From Shewanella benthica KT99 (GTDB lineage: Bacteria; Pseudomonadota; Gammaproteobacteria; Enterobacterales; Shewanellaceae), in contig NZ_ABIC01000003.1 of assembly GCF_000172075.1 (NCBI RefSeq), forward strand, positions 62,001 through 126,000: 64,000 bases of DNA. The letters are read 5' to 3'. This document shows positions 50,323 through 59,666 of this stretch, piece after piece. Within the stretch, counting starts at the first letter, position 1. Each line of letters starts with the position of its first letter. The notes beneath the pieces are model-generated. The model was not told the origin of the DNA, searched no databases, and saw only the letters and a list, made by a program, of their open reading frames with translations. Both the position numbers and the translations under genes were made by a program.

Positions 50323-50496
50323 TTATTTCCCACCGACAAGCTTAGACTGCTTCACCGGAGCGGGTTTATATCCGAGTACGAGCCATAACAAGCACGCGAA
50401 GGCGCCGAGATCGATTAGGGCTCTGATTAGGCCGCTGGTGAGCATTGAGGCGATAACGAAGACGGCACAAGATAAGATAATTAACCAGTGTTTCAC
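50323..50496 (-). CDS. Small two-helix membrane protein
   Basis: A 57-residue ORF starting with GTG at 50496, with GGAGG about 8 bases upstream. The peptide (KHWLIILSCAVFVIASMLTS then GLIRALIDLGAFACLLWLVL) has two hydrophobic helices and a short charged tail. No family recognised. Plausible because of the strong ribosome site and clean helix pattern; on the opposite strand only a meaningless frame exists. Confidence 0.6.
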   Translation of the reverse strand: MKHWLIILSCAVFVIASMLTSGLIRALIDLGAFACLLWLVLGYKPAPVKQSKLVGGK

Positions 50497-50810
50497 TCTC
50501 TAGCCTCCGACAGACATTGAATATGGGCTGGAGCTCAACGACTCTGGATATAGCCCTAATAACGCCACAAAGTGGCATAAATAGAAATGCGCAGCAGATC
50601 TATCTGGAGTGATCATTATTTATCAAATTGCGATTTAATCCCAAATACTCGTTTTTACTAACAAATAACTAGATCGGCTAAGGCTGAATATAAATAACGA
50701 TTGCAGGTAATATACGCTTCATGTTGTGCTCAGCAGATAGTTAACTCCGAATGATACCTGTGATGTAACAGGCAGATCAAAAAGAGCCTAATTTTAAAGA
50801 GAGGCAGAGA

Positions 50811-51989
50811 CTAGTAAAATGGAGCTGGATCGACATTCAAGCTACTTGGGGAAACACCACGCTCGATATGCAAATCAGACTTAAGTAGATCGACCATGGT
50901 CACATTGGTATAGCGTTTAAGTTTGATGGAATAGAAGCATTTGAGTATGGGGTGCAGCGCATCCCTGTCTTTTGCCTCCCAGACTATGCCTATTCGACCA
51001 TCCGATAGTTCCACCAAAGACCCCACAGGATAGACTCCCACACAGCGGATAAACTCGTAAACCAATGTCTCATCCAGATGAAATGGGGTCAAACTGAGGA
51101 GGGTTTTAAAGGCCGCTGCCGGGCTCATAGCCTCCTTATAACAACGAGTTGCTGTTAGGGCATCGAATATATCCACGATACAGCTCATGCGCCCATGGAG
51201 GGGGATTTCATCTCCCTTAAGACCTCGAGGATAACCATTACCATCCAGCTTCTCATGATGCATCAGACAAATATCTTTACTCAGGTTCGATAATCCTTTG
51301 GTCTCGGCCATAATCTTTATGGCAAATACCTGATGCAGCTTCATGTGTTCGAACTCTTGAGGAGTTAATTTCCCCGGCTTATGCAGCACCTTATTATCGA
51401 CCTTAATCTTACCGATATCATGTAAGATCCCACCCACGGCCATCTGTCTGAGGATCTCTTTATCCAGCTTGAGGTATTTACCGAAGGTCACCAGCAGAAA
51501 TGCGACGTTGATCGAGTGCTCTAACAGATAGGCATCTTTAGTCCTCAGGGCCAATACACACTTGAGGGCGTCATCGTCGAGCAGTGCAGATTCGATCATC
51601 TTGTCAACCAGCGCTTCAAATGGCGCAACCTCGATGGCTTTGCCCTCGAAGACTTCTGACAATACCTTCTTGACCAGATCTTTCGCCTCGACGATCAATT
51701 TCCTGGCTTGTTGCTGAGACTTGTCTCTGCTTGGCTTGATTTTCTTGACGACGGGTTTAGGTGAGATGGCGCGCTTGAGTCCACAGCTATCCGCCGAACG
51801 TTCGATATCTATCCACACATATTCGATGCCATTTTTCTTCAGCTTGATCATCGAATTTTGAGTACGGATCTGTCCTGCGTTGACTATGGCTACTTGACCT
51901 CGCTGATCTATGGCAGACACAAACATACCTATGTCCAATTTAGACACAGGTAATTTAACTAATGCTTTAGAATCTGTCGAACCGACCAT
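50811..51989 (-). CDS. HD-GYP domain cyclic-di-GMP phosphodiesterase
   Basis: A 392-residue protein. The N-terminal about 130 residues hold a DUF3391-type segment (KLDIGMFVSAIDQRGQVAIV) and a basic linker. The HD-GYP domain (about 135-320) has GGILHDIGKIKVDNKVL and HHEKLDGNGYPRGLKGDEI, the metal and GYP signature residues, so hydrolysis of cyclic di-GMP is expected. The C-terminal part (LVELSDGRIGIVWE) is common to this subgroup. ATG 51989 is preferred over upstream TTG/GTG codons. The target process (motility or biofilm) is not shown by context. Confidence 0.9.
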   Translation of the reverse strand: MVGSTDSKALVKLPVSKLDIGMFVSAIDQRGQVAIVNAGQIRTQNSMIKLKKNGIEYVWIDIERSADSCGLKRAISPKPVVKKIKPSRDKSQQQARKLIVEAKDLVKKVLSEVFEGKAIEVAPFEALVDKMIESALLDDDALKCVLALRTKDAYLLEHSINVAFLLVTFGKYLKLDKEILRQMAVGGILHDIGKIKVDNKVLHKPGKLTPQEFEHMKLHQVFAIKIMAETKGLSNLSKDICLMHHEKLDGNGYPRGLKGDEIPLHGRMSCIVDIFDALTATRCYKEAMSPAAAFKTLLSLTPFHLDETLVYEFIRCVGVYPVGSLVELSDGRIGIVWEAKDRDALHPILKCFYSIKLKRYTNVTMVDLLKSDLHIERGVSPSSLNVDPAPFY

Positions 51990-52439
51990 GTGCTCACATC
52001 CCACCAAATGACCTACGGGCCTAGAGCCTGGTTATTAAAATTAGGCTCTTTGCTTGATACATCTTCATATAATTATTCTCGTACGCCAGCTGTCTTATCG
52101 ACATGTTGTTTTTTATTGACATGAGGGAGGAGCATTCTATTCCTAGAAAGGTTAAATCACCACTTTAAATATCAATAACAAGCCAGAACTACATGCATCT
52201 TAGGCAGTACATTAGCTAGTTTCATATAATATCATTGAGTTAACATCTTCATCATAAGGGCTAAACACTGTCGAATTTAAGCCCAAGTTCACAGCTTAAA
52301 GGTCTACAACTTGACAGTTTTCTGCTCGCCCTTTACTTTGTGGTAAAGATTCTTATTACCAATTGTTTTTATGGATCTTAATCACTAAGTTCATGTCGCT
52401 ACATGACCGTTCATTGTTCTAATCCGTTTGGAGTGTTTA
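51990..52439. other. Divergent gap between HD-GYP gene and menF
   Basis: A 450-base AT-rich gap with the promoters of both genes. It contains the CTTTACTTTGTGGTAAAG imperfect palindrome at about 52332. No ORF seen. Confidence 0.5.
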
Positions 52440-53798
52440 TTGGCTGATCTAATGCTGTCACAGGCTATCTCGTCTCTTACCGATAAGCTAAAGCAATTTA
52501 ATTTCCAGTCCCCTAGCGATCCCATCATTCAACTGTCAGTCAACATAAAAGCTTTACCTGTAATTGCCTGGTTATCAGCTCAACCAATTTATCCTAGGAT
52601 CTATTGGAAAGGCAGAGACACCGAAGAAGAAGTCTCCGCTATTGGCAGCTGCAAAGACTTCTTCTATGACGAGGCTGTAGACGATAACCAGCTCGCCATG
52701 GCGTATCAGAAACAACGCGCACTAACCAATAATCAAGACATTCGCTATTACGGCGGTGTCGCCTTCGACAGAACAACTGAGCCTTGGCCAGAATTTGGCC
52801 GAGCCAGATTTGTTTTACCCAGAATAGAGTTAAGACGCAGTGGTACTGAATATAAATTACTGGTAAATTTGAATTGTGAAAATCAGGATCTCGAGTCGGA
52901 GCGCCAACAGGCAATCGAAAGCTTAGCTAGCTTAGCCGCCCCGAAACCACTACCACCGCCAAACAAAGTCAGCTTGCTAAGTCGTAATGATAGGCCGGAT
53001 CACTATCATTGGACAGAATTAGTCAATAGGGTAACTCACCCGAAATTTATCAAGGAGACCCCTAAGGTCGTGTTATCTCGTCTGACTCAACTGGAAGTCA
53101 ATGAAGAGATTAATCCTTGGATGTTGCTTGCTTGCTGGCAAGGTCGAAACCCAAATAGCTTTCAATTTGGCTTTCAATTTAGCCCAGATCGTACCTTTAT
53201 CTCCTGTACACCGGAGCGACTATTCCGCCGCCGTCAGAGGGAGCTATTTACGGAAGCATTGGCGGGTACGACGACACGAGGACTCAATCAGGAAGAAGAT
53301 GCATTACTCGCAAAACAGCTAATGGAAGATAGCAAGAATAGCCATGAAAACCAGTTAGTAAAACAGCATATCGTCGATGTTCTCACCCCCTTAAGTAACT
53401 ATGTCGGCGCTGAAGAGACACCTAAGGTATTTAAATTAAGTCATATTCAGCACCTACATCGCTCCATTCGCGCCGAGTTAAAACCTGGTGTGGATGATTT
53501 CCAACTATTACTTGCCCTGCACCCAACCCCAGCCGTGGGAGGATTACCCAAAGAACCGGCAATGAACTTTATTCGTCAGCGAGAAGGCTATAATAGAGGT
53601 TGGTATGCTGGCGCGTGTGGATATTTTAATAAATATGAAAGTGAATTTGCCGTCGCTATTCGCAGCGCGCTGATTGAACCCGGTCGAATTAATTTGTTTG
53701 CCGGTGCAGGCATAGTATCTGGTTCTGAGGCTGATGCTGAGTGGGTAGAGCTGGAAAATAAGCTTGCCACGATACTCTCCATATTAACGGAGATCTAA
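52440..53798 (+). CDS. menF: Isochorismate synthase MenF
   Basis: A 452-residue chorismate-utilising enzyme that makes isochorismate, the first step of menaquinone synthesis, which Shewanella needs for anaerobic respiration. The C-terminal chorismate-binding domain has FSPDRTFISCTPERLFRRR, the EALAGTTTRG loop, a KLSHIQHLHRSIRA stretch and GGLPKEPAMNFIRQREGY, with GAGIVSGSEADAEWVELENK closing it. The TTG start at 52440 has GGAG 6 bases before it; an ATG at 52452 and a TTG at 52428 are alternatives. No other men genes lie nearby. Confidence 0.92.
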   Translation: MADLMLSQAISSLTDKLKQFNFQSPSDPIIQLSVNIKALPVIAWLSAQPIYPRIYWKGRDTEEEVSAIGSCKDFFYDEAVDDNQLAMAYQKQRALTNNQDIRYYGGVAFDRTTEPWPEFGRARFVLPRIELRRSGTEYKLLVNLNCENQDLESERQQAIESLASLAAPKPLPPPNKVSLLSRNDRPDHYHWTELVNRVTHPKFIKETPKVVLSRLTQLEVNEEINPWMLLACWQGRNPNSFQFGFQFSPDRTFISCTPERLFRRRQRELFTEALAGTTTRGLNQEEDALLAKQLMEDSKNSHENQLVKQHIVDVLTPLSNYVGAEETPKVFKLSHIQHLHRSIRAELKPGVDDFQLLLALHPTPAVGGLPKEPAMNFIRQREGYNRGWYAGACGYFNKYESEFAVAIRSALIEPGRINLFAGAGIVSGSEADAEWVELENKLATILSILTEI

Positions 53799-54022
53799 AA
53801 GCATATGATTTCAGAACCTAGATCTATTATTAATCACTAAACCGGGTTTTTTACTTGCCAGTCACTTTTTCACCTATATACTGTGCGCCCCTACACAGGG
53901 GCAAAATAATCAAACAAACACTCACTAAGACGCCTATTGCATTAGTCACTTAATACTGTGTTACCCATAACTAGCGGGTTCCCTCACCCCGCCTCGAAGC
54001 TATTCTATAAAAAGGTCACAAA

Positions 54023-54667
54023 ATGTTATCCTTATCGACAACGCAAATTCGTCGTGCGCTGCTTCTGCTCGTCGGCTTCCACATATTGATCATATGCGCC
54101 AGTAACTATTTAGTTCAGATGCCATTTCAAGTATTTGGCTTACATACAACCTGGGGAGCATTTAGCTTCCCGTTCGTTTATCTTGCTACCGATCTGACCG
54201 TAAGAATTTTCGGTCAAAGTAATGCGAGAAAAATTATTTTTAAGGCCATGCTCCCCGCTTTAGTGATCTCTTATTTAATAGGTGTCCTGTTTCACCAGAC
54301 TAGTTTTCAAGGGGTTGGCGCTTTAGCAGAATTTAATAGCTTTGTATTTAGGATCGCATTTGCGAGTTTTGCGGCCTATCTTGTTGGCCAATTAATGGAT
54401 ATCACTGTTTTTGCAAAATTAAGAGATACTAAGTCCTGGTGGGTAGCTCCTGCCGCTTCAACATTAGTCGGTAACCTGATCGATACTATCGTCTTCTTTG
54501 GCATCGCTTTTTACGCCTCCAGCGATAGCTTTATGGCAGAGAACTGGCCTGAGATTGCCAGTGTTGATTATGGTTTCAAACTTATTGTAAGCTTATGCCT
54601 GTTCCTACCTGCGTACGGCATTTTATTAAAAGTCTTAGAGCAAAGAATCGTCGATATGAGAAGATAA
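54023..54667 (+). CDS. yhhQ: Queuosine precursor (preQ0/preQ1) transporter YhhQ
   Basis: A 214-residue VUT-family membrane protein that imports 7-deazaguanine precursors for tRNA queuosine. The near-invariant start HTTWGAFSFPFVYLATDLTV and the QTSFQGVGALAEFNSFVFRI region match E. coli YhhQ closely in order and spacing; six helices are present. It lacks a preQ1-riboswitch-like leader in the 224 bases upstream, which include a GCCCCTACACAGGGGC hairpin at 53890-53905. RyhB follows on the same strand. Confidence 0.93.
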   Translation: MLSLSTTQIRRALLLLVGFHILIICASNYLVQMPFQVFGLHTTWGAFSFPFVYLATDLTVRIFGQSNARKIIFKAMLPALVISYLIGVLFHQTSFQGVGALAEFNSFVFRIAFASFAAYLVGQLMDITVFAKLRDTKSWWVAPAASTLVGNLIDTIVFFGIAFYASSDSFMAENWPEIASVDYGFKLIVSLCLFLPAYGILLKVLEQRIVDMRR

Positions 54668-54772
54668 AAAACAGCAATGAAGAAATTCAAGTAATAGTAT
54701 TCATTTACAATAGCTTATGAAGATCTCACCGCAATACTATAATCGAAATCCTAATCTTTACAATAAAACACC

Positions 54773-54801
54773 TTGCTAATCTTAATGATAATGATTACTA
54801 T
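54773..54801 (+). promoter_or_regulatory. Fur-box promoter of RyhB
   Basis: -35 TTGCTA (54773-54778) and -10 TACTAT (54796-54801) are 17 bases apart. TGATAATGATTACTA (54786-54800) matches the 7-1-7 Fur inverted repeat in 12 of 14 positions and overlaps the -10, so iron-loaded Fur should block transcription. Confidence 0.75.
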
Positions 54802-54807
54802 TTGCGT

Positions 54808-54990
54808 GCGTTCCAAAGACTCACTCTACAACAGCTAAGGTAAACACTTCATCTCTGTTTAAATTAGCTCACTATTTAGTTGGTTTTTGTTAAAGAGTTA
54901 ACTAAATAGGAAAGTTAAGCGAGTTTCGCATAGCACGACATTGCTCACACACTCTTTATAGCCTGGATTATATTTTCCAGGCTTTTTTTT
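54808..54990 (+). ncRNA. ryhB: RyhB iron-regulated small RNA
   Basis: The core TAGCACGACATTGCTCACAC (54931-54950) carries the conserved RyhB pairing segment GCACGACATTGCTCAC. It follows a Fur-box promoter and ends in an intrinsic terminator (54960-54990). The predicted length is about 180 bases, longer than E. coli RyhB (90) but in the range of Vibrio homologues. It should repress iron-using proteins when iron is scarce. The 5' end is inferred from the -10 box and could be nearer the core. Confidence 0.87.
54960..54990 (+). terminator. Terminator of RyhB
   Basis: AGCCTGG and CCAGGCT stem with a 10-base loop followed by seven T. Confidence 0.92.
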
Positions 54991-55080
54991 GTCTGTTACG
55001 CGCTAGCTTCTACACTCCCCCCCTTCAAACGCTAGCTGTTGTCAAACTTTTCGAGGTTTTGTCTAGATGCCTGACTTCAA

Positions 55081-57198
55081 TTACGTACCATTGAAGTGTA
55101 GCCCCTCATAGGGCGTATCAGTCCTCTCCTCTTTGGCATTATGATATAAGCCTATGGTAAATAGGGTGCCCTTACCTACTGTAGAGGTTACCTCGATTGT
55201 ACCACCGATACGTTTGATGATGCCGTAGCTTAGAGATAGACCTAAACCTGTACCGTCCTTTCGAGTGGTATAGAAGGGATCGAAGATTCGACTCAGCAGC
55301 TCCTGAGGTATCCCCCTGCCTTCGTCTTCAATCTCTATCTTGACACCAATAGGTTCATCCATATGAACCCAATCATAGGTCCGGATCCAGATCCGTCCCT
55401 GCTCATCCATGGCATGGGCTGCATTAACCACCAGATTAATCAAAACTTGTAGCAGCTGAGGCCGGTTCACCTCGATGGGATAACTGGCATTGAGTTCTTG
55501 ACTCAAGATAACTTCCTTCTCCTGAATCGAATGCCTCACCAACACCAGCATCTCTTCGATAATAGGGGTCAATTGGTGCATCTCCAGCGGCGCATTGAAC
55601 TCCCCGGGGCGACTGTACTGTAGTAGGCTGCGAATAATCGTACTAATACGTCCGACCTGCTGAATAACCAGCTCGATCTCTTCCTCGACTATTGCTGCAT
55701 TATCACCGAGTTCAGACTTAAGTAGCTCCATATTACCCAAGATCACCGCTGTCGGATTGTTGATCTCGTGTGCTATCCCGGCGGTCAATTCGCCTAAGGC
55801 GGTCAGCTTTTCGTTAGTAACCAACTGCTGTCGAGTCTCATTTAATAGGACTAGGTTGTTCTGTAGCTCTTCGGTCTTCTCCTGCAGGCTACGGGTACGC
55901 TCCTCGACTTTATCCTCTAATAGCTCTGATGCCGCCTGTATCTGCGAATTTTTACGCTGCAGCAGATCTAACATACGATCAAACTGTTCGGCTAAGTTAG
56001 ATAGTTCATTATCCCGCTCTAAACCTAAAGAGCCGATGCGTAGATTACGCCCGGACTGGACCGCTTTAACCACATGGTGAATTCGCTCTATCGGTTGTAG
56101 CAAGCTGTAAGCGCCGCGATAGACTAAGAGTCCAGACACCAAAAGAACCAACATTAAGATGGTACCCAACTCCATGATATTCAGAAGATAGTTATGAATA
56201 AATGGCGATTCTGAGAAACCAGTATAGATCATGCCGATGCGGTTACCCTGAATATCCACCAATGGCGAATATGCCGAGATGAACCAATCATTAAACACAA
56301 AGGCCCGATCGACCCAGAGCTGCCCCTGAGACAATACTTGCTGTTTCACCTCTTCCGATACCAGGCTGCCCACGGCACGTCCCTGGGTTTCACCATCTTG
56401 GGGAAAGAAATGTAACGGGACATTGGTACTGATGCGAATATTATCGAGGAAGATGGTCACCGTGCCTATAGAGTGCTCAGGCAAGGTGCCTTTGTCATAA
56501 ACCAGATCACGAATATGATCGACTATGCGAGTGTCGCGGTTAAATAGAATGCCACCATCCAGATACCAAGCGATATTGCCATTAGCATCAGGAATAGGTA
56601 ACAAGCTACGGCTGAGTAAGCCCCTATCTTCAACCGTCTTAGTGAGCTTCTGGGATCTGGGAGTTTCAACCAGAAGAATATTGGCTACCGTAACCAGATC
56701 AGGGTCGATTCTGGCAAGCCGATTGGGGCCCAACACCATCAGACCTGAATAGGCATCACTCCCCTTCACCTTAGGCAACATAAAGCGAAGATCCGCATCC
56801 GCAGCGGCTTCAGATAAACTGACCAAGCTTAGAAAATCCAAATCCAACTTTCGTTTTTGCGTCTCTAAGAAGACATCTATCCGCTGACGAGAGTCTACTT
56901 GGCTGGTGTCGAACTGCCTAAAATCATTCTGGAATGCCCAGGAACTCATTACTAACTCTAGCTGTTTCTCTTGACTCTTTTGCACCGAAATCAAAGTATT
57001 ACTAGCCACCGCAAGATCAGCTTTAACCTTCATAAACAACTGCTTACCAGTATAACTAATATTCCAGTAGATAGTAATAAACACCAAACTGACTAAGGTC
57101 AGTAATATAGGTAACAGAGTCAGAATAAGAATTCGATAGCGTACCTTAGCCTGCATCTGTTTCCAGTTAACACCGAATACCCGAGGAAAAAAAGACAC
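55081..57198 (-). CDS. Sensor histidine kinase (NtrB/DctB-like)
   Basis: A 705-residue membrane kinase. Helices near residues 20-44 and 335-355 enclose a large periplasmic Cache-type sensor; HAMP follows (about 357-410), then a coiled coil near 410-455, the H-box AGIAHEINNPTAVILGNMEL near 475, and ATPase motifs NLVVNAAHAM, EDEGRGIP and GTGLGLSLSYGI. The HEINNP form is typical of kinases paired with sigma-54 activators. GTG start at 57198; the response-regulator stop is 1 base upstream, so the two are coupled. It likely senses an oxyanion or related signal for the tungstate operon, by inference from position. Confidence 0.9.
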   Translation of the reverse strand: MSFFPRVFGVNWKQMQAKVRYRILILTLLPILLTLVSLVFITIYWNISYTGKQLFMKVKADLAVASNTLISVQKSQEKQLELVMSSWAFQNDFRQFDTSQVDSRQRIDVFLETQKRKLDLDFLSLVSLSEAAADADLRFMLPKVKGSDAYSGLMVLGPNRLARIDPDLVTVANILLVETPRSQKLTKTVEDRGLLSRSLLPIPDANGNIAWYLDGGILFNRDTRIVDHIRDLVYDKGTLPEHSIGTVTIFLDNIRISTNVPLHFFPQDGETQGRAVGSLVSEEVKQQVLSQGQLWVDRAFVFNDWFISAYSPLVDIQGNRIGMIYTGFSESPFIHNYLLNIMELGTILMLVLLVSGLLVYRGAYSLLQPIERIHHVVKAVQSGRNLRIGSLGLERDNELSNLAEQFDRMLDLLQRKNSQIQAASELLEDKVEERTRSLQEKTEELQNNLVLLNETRQQLVTNEKLTALGELTAGIAHEINNPTAVILGNMELLKSELGDNAAIVEEEIELVIQQVGRISTIIRSLLQYSRPGEFNAPLEMHQLTPIIEEMLVLVRHSIQEKEVILSQELNASYPIEVNRPQLLQVLINLVVNAAHAMDEQGRIWIRTYDWVHMDEPIGVKIEIEDEGRGIPQELLSRIFDPFYTTRKDGTGLGLSLSYGIIKRIGGTIEVTSTVGKGTLFTIGLYHNAKEERTDTPYEGLHFNGT

Positions 57199-57199
57199 C

Positions 57200-58582
57200 T
57201 TAATTTTCCTCTTCTTTATTTGTACTGAACCACTCTTTATACTTGCGATCTAAGGTCTTGCGCGACACTCCCAAGTCTCTGGCAGCAGCAGATTTATTAC
57301 CCTGATGTATATCGACAACTTGCATCACATGGTGTTTCTCTACTTGCTTTAAACTCCAGTCCAGTGGATAACCCGATTCGTTTGACGACTCAATCTTAGG
57401 TTGCTGCTTCCAATATTCTGCCGGCGGCTTACCTAATAAGATGCAACGCTCGATCATATTGCGCAACTCACGAATATTACCGGGCCAGCTATATTGCTGT
57501 AGCTTAAGCATGTCCTCATGACTCCAGACCACCTCCTTGACCCCAAGCTCGGCCGCCAGTTTCAGGGTGAAATGATGAGTAAGTTCGACCACATCTTCGG
57601 GTCGTTCCCTCAGTGGCGGGATGACAATTTCTATCACATTAATACGGTAATAAAGATCTCGTCTGAAGTTACCTTGCTCAACCTCTTCCACCAGCTTTTT
57701 GTTCGTCGCGGCTAGCACCCTGACATCGATATTAATCTCTTTCTCGCTACCTACCGGACGTATCGTTCTCTGCTCCAGCACCCTTAACAGGGCCGTCTGC
57801 ATCTTGAGTGGCATATCACCAATTTCATCGAGAAAGAGTGTCCCACCAGAGGCGAAGCTAAACAAGCCCTCGCGACTGCCCTTAGCACCGGTAAAAGCAC
57901 CGGCTGAATGACCAAATAGCTCACTCTCCAACAGGTCTGGGGCGATAGCGCCACAATTCACCGCCACGAAGGGTCCCTGTCTACCACTGAGCAGATGCAA
58001 CTGTCTGGCCACCAGCTCTTTACCGGTGCCAGATTCTCCCTCGATCAAAATCACCGCATTGGTTGGTGCGACGCGCTCGATCACGTGTTTCACCTCCTGC
58101 ATGGCAACGCTGCTACCTATTATGGTAGAAGATTGACCGATTGAGACTTCACGGCGCAGCATCAAATTTTCACGCTTGAGTAGACGGCGCTCTATGCAGC
58201 GGTCAACCGCCTTCATCATCTGCTCGAGGTGAAATGGTTTCATGATAAAATCGGCAGCACCGGCTCGCAGAGCCCTAATGGCAACATCCATATCGGCGTA
58301 GCCTGTCATAAAGATGATATCTGAGCGACGGTCCCGATCATCGAGCGCCTCATGCCATTCGATGCCTGAGCGTCCTGGTAAGCGTATATCGACAATGAGC
58401 AGATCGAAGTGGCAACGACTCCTCAGCTGTTCGGCGTCTTCGACGCTCGCGGCCGTCTCCACTAGGGCAAATTTCTTCGATAAGGCTTTTTTTAGGAAAC
58501 TACGCATTCCCGGCTCATCATCTACAATCAGCACAGAAACCGCTGAAGGAAGTGGTTTGGAATCTTTCTTTAATTGGCTCAT
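57200..58582 (-). CDS. Sigma-54-dependent response regulator (NtrC family)
   Basis: A 460-residue activator. Receiver with acidic VDDE and phospho-acceptor in LIVDIRLPGRSG, AAA+ domain with Walker A GESGTGKELVAR, the sigma-54 contact loop SAGAFTGAKGS, LDEIGDMP Walker B-like box and R-finger region, and C-terminal Fis-type helix-turn-helix KSAAARDLGVSRKTLDRKYK. The ATG at 58582 is chosen; the frame is open to 58633. It is followed without a gap by its kinase gene. Divergent from tupABC, which has a sigma-54 promoter, so it is the likely activator of that operon. Confidence 0.93.
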   Translation of the reverse strand: MSQLKKDSKPLPSAVSVLIVDDEPGMRSFLKKALSKKFALVETAASVEDAEQLRSRCHFDLLIVDIRLPGRSGIEWHEALDDRDRRSDIIFMTGYADMDVAIRALRAGAADFIMKPFHLEQMMKAVDRCIERRLLKRENLMLRREVSIGQSSTIIGSSVAMQEVKHVIERVAPTNAVILIEGESGTGKELVARQLHLLSGRQGPFVAVNCGAIAPDLLESELFGHSAGAFTGAKGSREGLFSFASGGTLFLDEIGDMPLKMQTALLRVLEQRTIRPVGSEKEINIDVRVLAATNKKLVEEVEQGNFRRDLYYRINVIEIVIPPLRERPEDVVELTHHFTLKLAAELGVKEVVWSHEDMLKLQQYSWPGNIRELRNMIERCILLGKPPAEYWKQQPKIESSNESGYPLDWSLKQVEKHHVMQVVDIHQGNKSAAARDLGVSRKTLDRKYKEWFSTNKEEEN

Positions 58583-58610
58583 ATTGTCTACTTTAGGACA
58601 TTTTGACTCA

Positions 58611-58634
58611 TTTAATGCTGATTCTAGCATCAAA
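58611..58634. promoter_or_regulatory. Candidate activator-binding inverted repeat
   Basis: TTTAATGCT-GATTCT-AGCATCAAA: 9-base arms with one mismatch, located about 135-160 bases upstream of the sigma-54 promoter, the usual place for an NtrC-type enhancer. Unproven. Confidence 0.35.
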
Positions 58635-58765
58635 TTTAGCCAAAAAGGTCACTGTGAACCAAAGTATGCGACGATAGGGACAATATGTCTGTCTAGTGCC
58701 GATAAAATTTGCGACTCCACTCGCACTTTTAACCATTTTGTGAGGCCAATGTAATAAGCTGTTAC

Positions 58766-58782
58766 TTGGCATTGTAATTGCT
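58766..58782 (+). promoter_or_regulatory. Sigma-54 promoter of tup operon
   Basis: TTGGCATTGTAATTGCT matches the consensus TTGGCAC-N4-TTGCT with exact GG-to-GC spacing of 10 bases. It lies 72 bases before tupA on the correct strand and next to a sigma-54 activator gene. Confidence 0.85.
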
Positions 58783-58853
58783 ATATTTAGATAAATTATT
58801 GGATGACTACACATGACAATGGGTCCTCTTATTAGAATAGCCAAGGAGTAAGC

Positions 58854-59666
58854 ATGTTAAACCTAAAATCTATCTTCAGTATTGCCTTAGCCGCGACCTT
58901 AATAACGGGCATACCAGCCCACGCCACAGAGATAATAAAATTAGCCACCACCACCAGTACCGAAAACTCCGGTTTATTGAAATATTTACTGCCAAAATTT
59001 GAAGCCGAGTCGGGTTATGAGGTGCAGGTCATTGCGACTGGCACAGGCAAGGCATTAAAGCTAGCTCGCCAAGGTGATGTCGATGTCATCATGACTCATG
59101 CTCCTGCCGCCGAAGCAAAATTTGTCGAAGAAGGCTATGGTCTGCTCCCTCGTGGCATCATGATGAACGATTTTGTGATCTTGGGCCCTAAAAATGACCC
59201 GGCAAAGATCCGTAATAGTAAGACAGTCGAACAAGCATTTGTTAAAATAGCTAAGTCTGGTGAGCTGTTTATCTCTCGTGGAGATAATTCAGGCACCAAC
59301 ATGAAAGAGCTGATCATCTGGAAAAATGCCCAGGTCGTCCCTTCTTTCGCAGGATATAAGTCAGTAGGCCAAGGCATGGGTAAGACCTTACTTATGGCTA
59401 ATGAATTACAAGGCTATACTCTATCAGACCGAGGTACTTTCGTGGCTTATAAGGCCAAGTTGGATATGGCCATCGATTTCGAAGGCGGACAAGCATTAGC
59501 TAACCCATATCAGATCATGCTAATTAATCCGGCTAAATACCCAGATCTGAACCACAAAGGCGCGAGAGCCCTGAGTGATTGGTTGATCGGCGCCGAAGCT
59601 CAAGGCATGATCAATAGTTATAAAGTTAAAGGTGAGCAACTATTTAAGGCAACTTATAGCGAATGA
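58854..59666 (+). CDS. tupA: Tungstate ABC transporter substrate-binding protein
   Basis: A 270-residue periplasmic oxyanion-binding protein with a signal peptide (residues 1-24, ending PAHA). It is of the TupA type: LATTTSTENSGLLKYLLPKF near residue 28, then VIATGTGKALKLARQGDVDV and MTHAPAAEAKFVEEG, and FISRGDNSGTNMKELIIW. TupA prefers tungstate over molybdate and is smaller in function from ModA, but tungstate/molybdate choice cannot be read from sequence with certainty. First gene of the tup operon, overlapping tupB by 4 bases. Confidence 0.92.
   Translation: MLNLKSIFSIALAATLITGIPAHATEIIKLATTTSTENSGLLKYLLPKFEAESGYEVQVIATGTGKALKLARQGDVDVIMTHAPAAEAKFVEEGYGLLPRGIMMNDFVILGPKNDPAKIRNSKTVEQAFVKIAKSGELFISRGDNSGTNMKELIIWKNAQVVPSFAGYKSVGQGMGKTLLMANELQGYTLSDRGTFVAYKAKLDMAIDFEGGQALANPYQIMLINPAKYPDLNHKGARALSDWLIGAEAQGMINSYKVKGEQLFKATYSE

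Noticed and set aside
53799-54022. A preQ1 riboswitch before yhhQ
   Set aside because: I could not see a preQ1-I or -II aptamer core; only an unrelated short hairpin is present.
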